64,000 nt of DNA from Karalla daura (Eukaryota > Chordata > Actinopteri > Chaetodontiformes > Leiognathidae). How positions within the stretch are numbered: the first letter of the stretch is position 1; each line of letters starts with the position of its first letter. The notes under the pieces are model-generated. The model was not told the origin of the DNA. It worked only from the letters and a program-made list of their open reading frames with translations, and ran no database searches. Position numbers and translations under genes: made by a program. This document shows, one piece after another, positions 33,840-45,154 of the stretch. Where the stretch lies: positions 1,679,761 through 1,743,760 of the forward strand of contig CM055205.1 of NCBI GenBank assembly GCA_029224185.1. The letters run 5' to 3'.

Positions 33840-35150
33840 TATCAATTATCATTTATTAGTTATTAATACTGTCATATGTAACGTTTGTAATCAAGGGGTG
33901 TATGACACCATTTTGTTCATGCTATATTTTGTGTTTTGTCCTTGTGATATGTTGTAAATACAGATTAAGGTACAATATTTACATTTATGTTTACATGTGA
34001 GTCAAAATCTGCACTGCCCCTTAGTAAAATAGCTACATTTTAAAAATGAACTACTCATTGTTAATAAGACACTATACTGTCATGCATATTATTTGGAGTG
34101 TGAGACAATAGACAGCTGTCGTCTTTTTAAACAGATTTCCTTTAAGTGATGCTAAGATATGTTCAAAACATGTTTGTCCAGTATGACACATTAGATCTAC
34201 TAACTCAGGTAAGTGGGCCTTACTATCATTGAGACGTAATAGACAGATTGATCCACTTACAAGATCACATGACTCTTCCTTCAAATCACTGCATTTGTAA
34301 CAACTTTTTTTTCTCCAAAGAACTTGAGGCTGTGTGGTACCCTCTTTCCACCATGTTTCCTCCATGTGCTTTGAGTTTCTCCAGGTCCTCCCACCTCTGG
34401 AGCGGCTGACTCCAGACCTACACCTGTGAACCACCTTCTGATGAGTGATTCTGTCTGACATTTTCTGCTAAGTTCGACTGGAACTAGTAATGATTTATTG
34501 CAGATGCGCACTGTTAAACCAATGGCAGAAGCGGGACATCATCTGTGGAACTTCATCTGGCTGTAGAGAATGGAAACAGCAAATCCTCTGCAGTTCTCAA
34601 ATTTGCTGATACATGAAACTCACTTGTAGTAGCTTCCTCAGATGACAAGAGAGCAACAGTGTGTTTATGTCTATTATTCTCTGGTCTTTGTATGTACAGC
34701 TTAATTCTCCTGCTTTTAACTCTTTGTTATAGATGTGTATTGTTGATGATAATCTGTGAACCTAAATGCTAGATATCATTCTAAATATCTGTGTAGTACA
34801 GCCACAGTAGTGCAGTGGTAGTCGGCTATTGTCATAATTCTGTTATACAATTCCAAATCAGATATGCTTTACATAAAATAAATGACAAAATAAGATGCAT
34901 AAACACATTTATTGTTCAATAAAAAATAAAATAAAAATCCAAAAACTATTTACATCTGGTTACAGCTACGTCCGACATGGAGGCAGAGTGTTTCAAGACC
35001 TTGGTGGTGGGTGTAACTGGGGTGGTAAGAAAATGGAGTGAGTGAACACTGTTATGGCCTGAAATGTTTTTTTTTTTTGTTTTTTTTAAGAAATTACACT
35101 CATCACATAAAACATGGCACTGTAGGTCCATTGAACTTCCATTATGAGTC
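33840..35150. other. Gap without a supported gene
   Basis: AT-rich. Minus-strand open frames at 34,511-34,072 match nothing I know. At 34,800-34,830 a GTAGTGCAGTGGTAGTCGGC motif is loosely like a tRNA A-box, but no tRNA fold follows. At 34,905-34,935 there is an A-rich tract with AATAAA-type sequences. Confidence 0.45.
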
Positions 35151-35154
35151 AACT

Positions 35155-35710
35155 TCAGAAAACAAAATGTCCCTCCCATGTTTCAGTTTTGCTGAAGTTG
35201 AGTCTTAATGGACTCTGCAAAACAAAAAATATATAATTTCCCTTATTGCAAAAATGAACTTTTTCATGTAAAAATAACCCAGGAGTGTCATATGTTATGT
35301 GAGGGTGAAGTACAAAAGAGCCATTTAAACTATGTACAAATGAAGCCATAACGCTGTTCACAAACAAAAGGCACCAGCCTTCCACCTGCATCTCTGGGTG
35401 ATCCCAGAGATGAGGATTTTCAACCCTGGATGTTGCAGGTGGAGGTGGTGCAGGTCCTCCATCATAGCTGCGACGGCGTTGACACTTTTGGTTTCTCCTA
35501 GGTCATTCCCGCCGCAGTGGATGAGGAGGACATCCGGGGCTGTTCTTCCTTGGAGGGACTGGTGGTAAAAGGAGAGAAGACTCCTCCATTTGAAAGCACC
35601 CCAGCTGAACCAATGGATGTGGACTCCTTGAAGTCCCAGGTTGTTCCCCATGGTCTTCTCAGCTCTCTGAGCCCCCCGTCGAATGTAGCTGTCCAATTAT
35701 CCATACGTTT
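35155..35710 (-). pseudogene. SGNH/GDSL-hydrolase-like gene, broken at the catalytic motif
   Basis: On the minus strand, W-I-I-G is encoded at 35,703-35,692. A loss of about 2 bp shifts the frame exactly where the G-D-S or G-H-S nucleophile motif should be, and the next frame starts SYIRRGAQRAEKTMG. It then reads VHIHWFSWGAFKWRSLL, GRTAPDVLLIHCGGNDLGET and HPGLKILISGITQR. GGND is the block III motif of SGNH hydrolases. A second break at about 35,395 leads to MASFVHSLNGSF, YDTPGLFLHEKVHFCNKGN, where the D-x-x-H block should lie. Similar SGNH proteins are common in fish genomes, often in repeats. This copy cannot be active. Confidence 0.65.
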
Positions 35711-35714
35711 ACTG

Positions 35715-37100
35715 CACTGAAGACAAATTACGTTATTGAGATATGTACAGGTAGATGACCGCCATGCTGTAGTAGCGAGGGTGTCTATATTGTTCTGATG
35801 ATGTAAAATAATGCAATGAAGTACAACTTTACTAACAAGGGTGAGCTCTGGCTGGCGCACAAGCCACAATGCTGGTGCTGAATTGGCGAGTACTGAAAGA
35901 TATAAATAATACATGTGTTTAGTTGTGTGTCATAAATCATTTGAATGAGTCCACACAAAAACTACAACTTAAACAGATGTCGAGACCTTGTACCTTCTAC
36001 CGACTTTTTATATACAGACTGCAGTATGGTTCCGGTTCTTGCACCGACATAGACATAACACATTAATATAACGTAGCAGCAATAATCTAACAACACTACG
36101 TTAGCACCATGTGCAGTTATTTATATTTCCTTTAAAACGAATCCTTGTCTCCGGTCGTTACTGGTTATCCTGCGCATTTCAAATTTCGCGGGCCGGTAAA
36201 CAGGCTATGACATACCGAGGTAATGGTACTCAATTATTATAAAATATTAAAGTTACTTTGCTCATGACCTAGTTTGGGGGAGTAGTCAGGGAAAGACGGT
36301 GAACTGTAACATACTGTGATGTGCGTGAAATCGTGTGTCTGTGAAGGCGTAAACTTGAATGGATACGCATCAGGTCCACTTTCGTAGCAGAGTGGAGCCA
36401 GAGCAGACAGCATGCAGTGTAATGTATTCAGCTTGAGGCTTGCAGGAGCAACTCATTATGCATCAACTTTACTTATTTGGTTCTTCGGAGGAACATGGAT
36501 TGGGTGACACTGTGAATCTCCCGGAATCTTTCTTAGTTTGCAACTGTCAGTAAAGTTCAACACACCTTTACCAGCCTCAGGAAACTAAAGTTGTTTTTAC
36601 ATTCAATTTTTAAATGCAATAATGTGAAAGCAGCATTATTCACGTGGTCATGTACTTCAAGTTAGTTCAATCTTGATCATTTGAAAACAAGAATGTCTAG
36701 GGATTTATTTCTGTCATTTCCAGCACTGTGCGGGTTTTCGTGTGCTCAAATCTTTTTGTTTTGAGAGGGATTGTGAAACATTGAAAGTATGAAAAACAAT
36801 TCCCACTGATTTCAGAGGCTATATTTATTATATTTGCTTACTTTTTCTTATTCCTACATGTATTTTTACTTCTACTGGAGTATAGAATGTGAGTTACTTT
36901 GCTACCTGTATGGCAGTGATAAGAGCAGTGAATCATCCATAGTTACATAGTTAAATCCATAGTAGAGATGTGCTACAATATGACCCACATTGGCTCTACA
37001 GTCTTCTTCTTCTTCTTGAATCCAAATATGTTAACAACAATACAATACTGTATGCGTGAAACAGTGCTCCAGGACTTTTGGACAAACTAACTTGAATCAG
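35715..37100. other. No gene seen
   Basis: Contains a mildly CpG-rich stretch (36,120-36,200) and AT-rich sequence. A minus-strand open frame up to 35,914 precedes the SGNH pseudogene, but its residues match nothing I know. Confidence 0.45.
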
Positions 37101-37108
37101 CGGCAGCA

Positions 37109-37178
37109 GAGAGCAGAGAGCAGAGAGCAGAGAGCGAGCGAGAGCGAGAGCGAGAGCGAGAGCGAGAGAGCGAGAGAG

Positions 37179-37263
<85 letters not shown>
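37109..37263. repeat. (GA)n microsatellite with GAGC variants
   Basis: Starts as AGAGAGC units and becomes a pure (AG)n of about 70 bp. Frames of Ser-Leu or Arg-Glu across it are artefacts. Confidence 0.97.
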
Positions 37264-37267
<4 letters not shown>

Positions 37268-37289
37268 GATCACAAGCTCATCACAATGT

Positions 37290-37970
37290 GTGCAATGTTT
37301 CTTCCTCAACAAAAGTCCAGTTTTCTGGGGTCCCAAACGAGCATAAAATCCCATGAGAAATGAATGGGAAAAACAAACAAATTCCAAAATTGAAAATTGA
37401 AAAAATGCTTGTTTGGCAAAGCTATTATTTTTCTCAACCAAAGGGCCCTTGGCAACTTTGACTTTTCCCATTCATTTCTTATGGGGATTTTCTCTAGCAG
37501 AATTGAGAATGCGAAGCCCACATGGTTTTGAGAGGGTGTTGATGAGTTGATGATGATACAACGTATGAAGATGCCGGGACGTACAGGTAGAGGCGAGAAG
37601 TTTTGCTGCACTTTGAAGTTTAAATGACGTTTCTGCATCTTCATATGGCTTCACAACACATGTTTGCTTGAGGGCTCATTTTCCCCATTCATTTCTTATG
37701 GGATTTTTTTTCTCCAGCTGTCTCTCACTTTTTGGTCTCTTCGGGGCCAAAAGGTGGACAATTGTGAATCTTGGTCCGATCTGGAATGTAAATACATCAG
37801 CATGGGAACGCAATGGTGCAATAAGTCCAGATTCTGGATCGTTTGCCGGCAGTCACAAGTCAAAGCTGCCTGGGGCCATTTTGTTGATAAAAACAATAGC
37901 ACATTTGCCGGGGCCGAGCCATACGTTTTTGATGTATCATTTACTGTTGTTGTAACATTTACCGATGTTT
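37290..37970. repeat. Third location of the dispersed noncoding repeat, in inverted arrangement
   Basis: AAATCCCATGAGAAATGAAT at 37,347 is followed, in opposite orientation, by CCCATTCATTTCTTATGGGG at 37,468 and CCCATTCATTTCTTATGGGA at 37,684. Near 37,870 comes GCCTGGGGCCATTTTGTTGA. The first block matches those at 6,424 and 7,722. The inverted pairs could fold. Nothing coding was found. Confidence 0.6.
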
Positions 37971-37979
37971 GGTTATTCA

Positions 37980-39850
37980 CATAACTAAACATCCAAGGAC
38001 TAGCTCAGAGAGAGATCAACAAAGACCTAAAATGCATGCAAATTTATGCAGAAGAACATGACTGATATTTACATCTCAAACTAATAATTCTTTAAAGGTC
38101 ACATGCAAACACAAAGCACAAACCAGTCCGCGTCTCTTACCTTTTACAAGATGTGCTGTCTTAGTTTCTCCCAGGTGCACGTTTCTGACCTATGACAGAG
38201 TCCGGAAACGTATCTTCCACTTTTCCTGAACTCGTCATTGGACGTGAAAGGGAAATCATTTGTTGCAACCAGCATCGGCTGCTCCCTCCGACACGGCTCC
38301 TCATCGAGAATGACCCAATACTTGGCGTTCCTTTCTGTGCCTCCACGGCCTGTCTTTGTCACAGTTTTCGGTCAGCGTTTGAAAGGGTTTGAAATCAAGA
38401 GACCCGCGCATGAATCAAGAGTGTTGGAAGGTACTGGCCTCAGACTTGCGTTAACCACAGTTTGCATTTTTATTAGAATGGTATTTTTACATTTGGTTTA
38501 GCTAAGTATCTTTACAATGGTCAGTTGAATACCATCATTACAATAGGTGCGATACAGTCTGGTGTTGAACATTTTAAAGTGTTACAAAAATCCACCCAAA
38601 ACACAAGTGGGGAGAAAGTGTGCCTTCTCTCTCTCTCTATAAAGCTTTCAAACATTCAGAACAAGAAAATCAAATCCGCAATATTGTACAGAAAATGACA
38701 AAAAGAAATGTTGCACTTAGAGGAAAATATGCAGTTATAGTAACTTGACAGGTAGCGTACATAAAAACAATCGTGGTATCATACTCAAGCTGACATTTGA
38801 GAAAGCTTGATTTTTCTCCTTTTTTTTTTTCGTTTACATTTCTATTCCTAGATCAGAAAGGGCTGTCAGAGGCCGTGTGAAAATATAAAAAAGTAGAAAA
38901 CAGGCATACCAGAAATGAATATTCCCAGTTTTAGTCACGAATAAAGAATAAGCAGTGCCGAGTCTTACCCCAAAGCGTGTGAATATACCTGCATGTCAGA
39001 TGTGACAGCGACGTCTACTTTCTATTCGGCTGAATGACCTTCCACCTGGAATGGAATGTCTCGGTTTTTTAATGTAAATAATAAATAGGCGTTAAGTAGT
39101 GATTTCTAAAGTGACAGTTTCTAATCCGGGCGTGTGATTGAAGTGGATGACGTGCAAGAGTTGCTGCTCTGGAAAACAACCAGAATGCACCAGGGCAATC
39201 ATCTATTTTCAGAGCAGGCGATTGTCTCATAGTTAAGTCATTGAAGGAAAAAAGAAAGAATCCCACGTGGCAGAAAGTCAGAAAGATAACCCTTGAAAGA
39301 TCAAACGAAAGCTAAAAACGTAGCTCAACCGGGTCGAACATCAAGTGACACAAGTATGACTTTTAACGTCGGCAATACAGTTCATATTGCAGTGCGCGGG
39401 AGTGCGCTAGCTGTGGCCTCACTGTCGTGGTGGCGCTCTCCTGGGGGTGAGATTCAGCGAACGTCTGACCAGACAGCGACTTACAGCTTCTTTGTCTGCT
39501 GAAAAGACAAATGAGAGAGGAGCTCCTGTGAGACGTGCGTCAGAAACATGTTCCTCACACACACAAGGCTGAGAACACGTGCCACTGCTGACCACTGCTT
39601 TGAATTTAGCTTGTTCGGTACAATGGTACTCGAACATTTAAAACAGTATTATACTGTGTTTGGGAAAAAATATTCGAATAAGATAATGTTTCTACTAGAT
39701 AAACAGGGGGAGATCACAAGCATGTATTTTTTGCCACCTGTTTTTTCATACTCCTGGAGGTGCATATTTGAACCTTTTACACCTATACCAAATCTGAATC
39801 TGAAAAAAATTTTGTTTGCACACCTCTTTAAGTAAACAACTTACACTAAA
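37980..39850. other. Mostly no gene; one unexplained ORF with a splice donor
   Basis: The minus-strand frame 38,362-38,144 (72 codons; NAKYWVILDEEPCRREQPML, then DFPFTSNDEFRKSGRY) is followed by AAAAG|GTAAGAGAC at about 38,145-38,135, so it could be a decayed exon. I do not recognise it. The rest is AT-rich without features. Confidence 0.3.
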
Positions 39851-40099
39851 AACGAACACCTACACAATTCTGACTCAAGGAATACACTAGAATGGTTGTT
39901 TTTAGGTTTTTTTGAGAGATGATCTGGCAAAGGCTGAGTGGCTGGGGTCTGTATATGCCAGGGGACGACTGGTGGGGTCGATCAGGTGATTCGTCAAATT
40001 GGACAGGTAGTTTGCTGAGGTGGACAGGTGTGCGCGGCTGTCGGGAGGCTCGGTGTGTCTGTGCGTGGGGGAGAATCGGCTGTGACAACTTGGGCTGTG

Positions 40100-41185
40100 T
40101 GGAATGGGCTGGATGCAATCACCTTAGGCTAAATGTCAGAAAGAGCAGAGAGATGGTGAGTGACTTCAGGAGGAAGGGGACGACGGCTTGCAATCCAAGC
40201 CAGTGTCCAAGCCCAGCACCGTCCAGGACTCACAGCTCAGTACCGCAAGCCACCCCTAGACAGCCTCTGCCAAGGCCTGACTGCATAAGCCCTTACCACG
40301 CTGGTGAACACCAGGTCCACCTACCCGCCCCACTCTGTCTCTGCATTTGAGTCCTCACACACCAGTCTTAATAAGAACCTTAAGTTCATGGAACCAGCTC
40401 CCTCAGCCGTTTAGCTTTAGCAGAATGTTGGGCATATTACACTAGCATGTCGCCAGTTAGCTCTGGACCTAGCACGTAGCATTTAGCTATTGGCTAGGGT
40501 AACATATTACAAGCATTTTAATCTGGGTTTTACCTTCAGTGTCATTAGACTCTGTGTTGTCCACTCAGTGTTGGGCTTTAAACAAAGGTGGTGAGTCTTT
40601 TGTGGCTGCCGTCCCGGAGAACGATGACCTGTGATTCTAGTTGGTCACTAAAATGGCCCATCTGACCCCTCCGATTGTTGTGGTCTATCTTTTTCATAGT
40701 TCTACTTAAGTTTCTTCCGCTTTCCGCAGACATGCTTCATGGTGTAGTTAATGTTCATCCCCGGCAACCACATGGATCCCATCCTCTGCAAAAATGCAGA
40801 GTAAAGCCTTCCATAAGGCCGCCCACCCACTGCTCCACTGCTTTCTTACCAGGCTCCATTCTTAAAACTGCTGCAGGCTTCAGAAAAGTAGAAAATGAAC
40901 ACTGGGCTTGCAGCTGGAATTAAATGCCTGGTGCTTCTAGTGCTCATCCAGTCAGAGATGTTCAGTGCACAGGCCACACCACATAGTTCCTGAACCTTTT
41001 GGAAAATATCAGCGATCAATCTGATCATGCGTCCAACTTCCTGCAGGACTGGCCGGTTGTCACCCGCTGCCGCCCTCTTTCTACATGGCATAGATACTTT
41101 TCTCCTTATTGCCCCTCTTGTGAAATGCAAAACTTCATCTCTATACTTGTAGATGTGTAATGACAATAAAACTGAGTCTCAGTGT
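40100..41185 (+). mobile_element. LINE remnants with a 3' tail (tentative)
   Basis: At 40,130-40,180 a frame reads HLRLNVRKSREMVSDFRRKG, very like the LNVxKTKEMVVDFRR block of non-LTR RT domains. At 41,090-41,175 the sequence ends CTCTATACTTGTAGATGTG, TAATGACAATAAAACTGAG, a typical LINE tail. The part between is degraded, and 40,846-41,166 is open on the minus strand only by chance. One element or two cannot be decided. Confidence 0.45.
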
Positions 41186-41807
41186 ATCTCATTAGTCCTT
41201 AACTAAATTGCATCTGCAAGGATTTAACCATCATTTGTTATCAACTACTACAAAGAAAGGCACTGGTCTGAATGGATTTTGATCAGTATAAATTCTGTGA
41301 TGCCAGTGCCTTCGATGGAAAAGTTTACGGTTGTTTCACAAAAACTTACCAGCTCTGTACTGTGGACAGAATATTTTATGACATCATGGATTGTCATATT
41401 AAGGGAGACACATTGTGCTCATTTCACCTTCTTTGACATGGTTCCTGGATGTCTAAAAGTAATGTTAGCACCATGCTTTGGTCCAAAAAAAAAAAAAAGA
41501 TTGAGCAGTTGTGTTCTCTACACACCACTGTCGCTTTCTCTTAATCCTCCCACAATGGGGAAGATGCTTTGAGATGCTACAGCAGCCTGAGAGGCGCTAA
41601 GGGGCACTTCAGCCATGGGGGCTACTTGAGCCATTGACCTTTGGGTTACAAATCCAGGTCAGATTTTATACTACGTGTATTCTGACATTTCAATGAGTGA
41701 ATTAATCAAGAAAACACACAACAGATCAATCCATTTTAGAAATAAACAGTTTGGATTCATCAGCCAATGGGTGTATTATCCACACACAAAAAAAACACTT
41801 ACCACGT
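41185..41807. other. Region downstream of the C6orf47-like gene
   Basis: Probable 3' flank or 3' UTR of the minus-strand gene. No clear minus-strand AATAAA was found close to the stop codon. It contains a 13-A run at 41,487. Confidence 0.4.
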
Positions 41808-42671
41808 TTAACTTGTCTTCACCTTGTCCTTTACAGACACAATTTGTCCCCATTTGTCTTTCATTTCACCCGTCTTCTTGCCGTCTTCACCCTTTTCTTC
41901 CTCTACGCCAAGAATGACACTCTGTCGAACACTAACAGAGATGACTAAGGCCTGAAGAATGCCATAGATCAGTGCAAATTGAGCCAAATACTCCTGGATC
42001 AACCAGAGCAGTCCTGCCATTCCAATTGTAGATACGAAAAACATGGCCATTCCATGCAGCCACAGCCTCAGTGCTCCCTGGACCCCAAACACCTCCATGA
42101 TCAGCTTCACAGGAGGGGACACTGTCCACAAGAAGCCTACAACAAACAGGTCGAACAAATGCCGCAGGAAGTTGAAACAGATCTCATGGTGCTCGGGCAG
42201 GATTTCCACTTTCCAGCTGTTTACAAAGAGTCGAAAAGGAGACATCAGTGGAGAGCTAGGTGTCGGAGACGGAGGAGGTGTTCCATATTCAGACAAGTCT
42301 GCATCAATGTCATGGTCCCACACATAACCACTGTGACCATCAGGTTTTCTTCGTCTTGCCTCAGTTTTCCTTGGCCATGAAAGGTAAGATGTCCACCATC
42401 TAGAAACAGGCTCTGAATTTGCCTCCTGTTTCAATGTACCCACATCTTGAATGTCAACAGGCTGGAGCTTCTCCTGTGCCTCCCAGAATTCCTCTGTATT
42501 ACTTTGATCACACTGACGTCTCCAACCCCTCCAGATCCAGGAGGTCCAGGGCGTGAGGCTGCGCCCTTCGGGTTCCTGGTTCTCTGATGCAGTTGCTGTG
42601 ATATTGTCCGAGATGGATCTGCTCCCACGTGAGCGAGCCCACCCTAACACTCTGCCCACCACAGACGTCAT
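41808..42671 (-). CDS. c6orf47: C6orf47 (G4) homologue, integral membrane protein
   Basis: Single-exon ORF of 287 codons. The first 150 residues are hydrophilic, with a W-rich stretch (PWTSWIWRGWRRQ, RWWTSYLSWP) and a proline/serine run (TPPPSPTPSSPLMSP, 131-145). Three hydrophobic segments follow at about 165-195, 203-225 and 229-249. Between 196 and 250 it matches human C6orf47: VQGALRLWLHG against LRGPLGLWLHG, and IYGILQALVISVSVR against LFGLLQALVLAVSLR (recalled from memory). The tail is charged. The function is unknown; in humans the gene is in MHC class III. The ATG at 42,671 is the first in frame, and a CTTCAG|AGCTG acceptor about 70 bp upstream suggests a separate 5' UTR exon. No lesion is seen. 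Confidence 0.85.
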   Translation of the reverse strand: MTSVVGRVLGWARSRGSRSISDNITATASENQEPEGRSLTPWTSWIWRGWRRQCDQSNTEEFWEAQEKLQPVDIQDVGTLKQEANSEPVSRWWTSYLSWPRKTEARRRKPDGHSGYVWDHDIDADLSEYGTPPPSPTPSSPLMSPFRLFVNSWKVEILPEHHEICFNFLRHLFDLFVVGFLWTVSPPVKLIMEVFGVQGALRLWLHGMAMFFVSTIGMAGLLWLIQEYLAQFALIYGILQALVISVSVRQSVILGVEEEKGEDGKKTGEMKDKWGQIVSVKDKVKTS

Positions 42672-43779
42672 GACCCCTCACAGAGCTGTTGGAAGGAGAA
42701 GTATAATTGTCAGACTCTTGCTGGTGTTGGCCAGACAGCTCTGAAGAGAGAACATGTAGTGCAATAAATGGTTTGCTCTGTAGTCAAAGGAACAACACGT
42801 TATTTGCTTATGGTAAAGCTAAAAATTGATTAGTGTCACCTTAGCCAGGATATCCTCAGATACCTTGTTCAACAACTTGAAAATATTCAGTTTGGTATCA
42901 TAATGGGCTGCAATTATCTCATAATGACTTATGTCGTTGACACAAGATAAGAAAGTCTGTTTTCTCGTGATAAACCATAAACTTATTTTGATATCTCAAG
43001 TCTGTTTTCTCATAATAACACATTTATTTATTTCTTTATTGTCTGGACACGTCTTCTCCTCAGATGATGAGTTTCATTCTGCCATCTACCGTTTCTGCAA
43101 TACTCATAAACTTTGAATAAAGTACATTCAGATAATGACATGAAAACTCGTTATCAAGAGAAAACAAACCATGTTATCTCGTGTAAATGAAATAATATGT
43201 TGTTCACGAGAAAAATAGCCCTTCTCGAGTTCCGTTCTCAGGCCTGGGCACAGCGACATTGTCAGGTGGTAGACACACCTGTGGCTGTGGGACAACATAA
43301 AGGCCTGCCTACCTTTTTATTACAATCCTGGAAATATACAATAAACATATACATTTTATACGTCCCTCTTATAGCTCCGATATGCCCCGTACCTCAACAA
43401 TACCTTGGAATGTGCTTGGGGGAAAAAAAGACTTCAACGGGTGTCAGAAGACGAGGGCTTGGTTTAACATTTACCAACTCATGTTTGCCAAGTGTCTAAC
43501 TACTTACTGTTGCTATCTAAAAGTATTCGACTTTTTCAGAATGTCCCGAAACATGTTGCCTTTCAATAAGACGTCAAATTACCAAAATGAGTGCCAAGTG
43601 GCATTAGCTCAGTAGACATAGCTGACCTGCAGGTTTAGGTTAGCCATGGCTAAGACCTGTTACCGACAGACAGTTGCCGCTTTATCGCTTTTTAATAAAT
43701 ATAATGCGAAGGTTAATAAACTGATGGAATTCAATCACATTGCCCACCTTTCGCGACGACAGCTGTAGACTGTAAAATT

Positions 43780-43995
43780 CACTGTTCAGTTACCAGCCTC
43801 GTTAGCATCACAACACCACCTATACTTCAACTTCCGGTCGACGTCATTTATGCTGCATTCAAGTGCTGTCAGGAAGATCCGAATTCCCAACACTCACGTC
43901 GTTCGACTCAAGTCGACGTAATAAAGACTATACGCCGCAACGGCCGCTACTGCCTATTGGCGCTGACGAGCCGTGGGGCCGCCATCTTGGAATGG
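43780..43995. promoter_or_regulatory. CpG-rich stretch with a YY1-type motif, candidate promoter
   Basis: CpG dinucleotides are frequent here compared with the surroundings (CTTCCGGTCGACGTC, ACGCCGCAACGGCCGC). GCCGCCATCTTGG at 43,978-43,990 is a consensus YY1 site, usual at vertebrate core promoters. It lies about 1.3 kb upstream of the minus-strand C6orf47-like CDS and could be its promoter, with a 5' UTR intron between. Confidence 0.45.
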
Positions 43996-44044
43996 TCTTC
44001 GGCTCCTTATATATATAGATAGAATGAATAGAGAGAAAGAGATG

Positions 44045-44098
44045 AATATCCATTCATCCATCTTTTTCCGTTTATCTGGGTCCAGGTCGTGGGGGGAA
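44045..44098. repeat. ATTCATCCATC...TTATCTGGGTCCAGGTCG repeat
   Basis: Matches the very common fish repeat stretch ATCCATCTTTTTCCGTTTAT followed by CTGGGTCCAGGTCGTGGGGG (from memory). A fragment only. Confidence 0.6.
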
Positions 44099-44349
44099 AT
44101 ATAGATGATTTTGAGATATAAATACATAGACAGGGTTACATAACAAAAAAGTGACAACCATAGGTGACTAGAACAAAGCCTGGATAATAAATTGGGAGGG
44201 GAAATGCTTCTACACACTCTCATCTTATGTTTCAGACTTGCAATAATATAATGAAGATTCTAAAGTTTAACACAACAAATTGACACCTCGCCTAAAATGA
44301 AGAAATACATATAATAACAGAATATTTACATTTATGAACGCTAATAGTC

Positions 44350-44857
44350 TTATGCCAAAGAGAAGCTGTATACATGCTCTTTGGAGATGAGGCGTGAAGC
44401 TGAAGACGGATAGAATAACACCATCTCTGAGTCGGACATTTTGACCTGTCTTTCAAAATCCTCCTGCTTAAAATGCAAAGCACAGTTGCAGTGAATCTTT
44501 CCCTCCTCAAAGCCACTTCCCACTTCTACCCGGTGTCTCTGTCTTTCGAAAACAATCTAAATTAAAACATTGTGAACATGAGAGACATGAGAAACATTTT
44601 ACAAAGGAAGCCAAGCTTATTTACCTTCTTCCTATTTTTACTACACGTACACATGTACGTCTTATTACGTCTACATTATCTTCCTGCAGCTGTCTGTCAG
44701 ATTTTTCTGCTGGACATAAATACAGCACAGTAATATTCTATTCACAAATTACAACCGAAAATAATGTTCAATCTTACTTGGGAAAAGTGATTCCACGAGC
44801 CCTGTTTTCAACAGTTTTCCGAGTTTGACAGTTACATGCAGCACAATGCACAGGCAT
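44350..44857 (-). pseudogene. THAP-domain gene, two exons, decayed
   Basis: Exon 1 (44,857-44,778) starts ATG and reads MPVHCAACNCQTRKTVENRA, RGITFP, the beginning of a C2CH THAP zinc finger, then a GTAAGAT donor. Exon 2 lies at about 44,542-44,350. In one frame it gives KWEVALRRERFTATVLC, the conserved Trp-containing middle of the domain, but after an in-frame TAG. In another frame it gives CALHFKQEDFERQ, the C-x2-H end. The two halves are therefore separated by a frameshift, and the frame that joins exon 1 in phase lacks the Trp. The C-x2-C and C-x2-H zinc ligands are all still encoded. Downstream of the finger nothing is conserved. It may be a remnant of a P-element-like or host THAP gene. 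Confidence 0.7.
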
Positions 44858-44879
44858 ACTGCCACTTTCACTCGAGACA

Positions 44880-44895
44880 TCCTCCAGATGGCGGC
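44880..44895. promoter_or_regulatory. YY1-type motif upstream of the THAP start
   Basis: GATGGCGGCCGC on the plus strand (GCCGCCATC on the minus strand) lies about 30 bp upstream of the THAP ATG. This position suggests a short 5' UTR and a promoter here. The plus-strand ATG inside the motif opens an ORF to 45,154, but I regard it as accidental. Confidence 0.4.
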
Positions 44896-45154
44896 CGCAT
44901 TTCTCAAGTCCCGGCAGCCAATGCGGCGTCTACTCTTTTATTACGTCTACGGTTCTTCGTACTTGGTTGAGTTGATGCACTGTGAAGTCGCAATCTGGGA
45001 AAATATGGGTGCTACAAAGAAGATGAGTTGTATTTTAATATTCCGAGAATATAAATCACGGGTCAATGATTGTTTGCAGCTTTTTAATGGACACCAGGGA
45101 TCAAAAGAAAGCAATCAGGTGAGCCACAGAGGAATAGTGTTAATATTTCTTTAA

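Noticed and set aside
34800..34835. Possible tRNA-derived SINE head (GTAGTGCAGTGGTAGTCGGC)
   Set aside because: No B box at the proper distance and no second copy in the window.
37056..37471. ORFs of Arg-Glu or Ser-Leu repeats
   Set aside because: Translation of the (GA)n microsatellite.
39919..40350. 143-codon ORF as a host gene
   Set aside because: Only the LNVRKSREMVSDFRRKG part is recognisable and it is LINE-derived.
44825..45154. Plus-strand ORF of 109 codons starting near a GATGGCGGC motif, with a GTGAGCC donor at 45,119
   Set aside because: It overlaps the THAP exon 1 and 5' UTR in antisense, no family match is apparent, and the ATG inside a YY1-type motif is explained by the promoter motif. 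Low but not zero chance of a divergent first exon.
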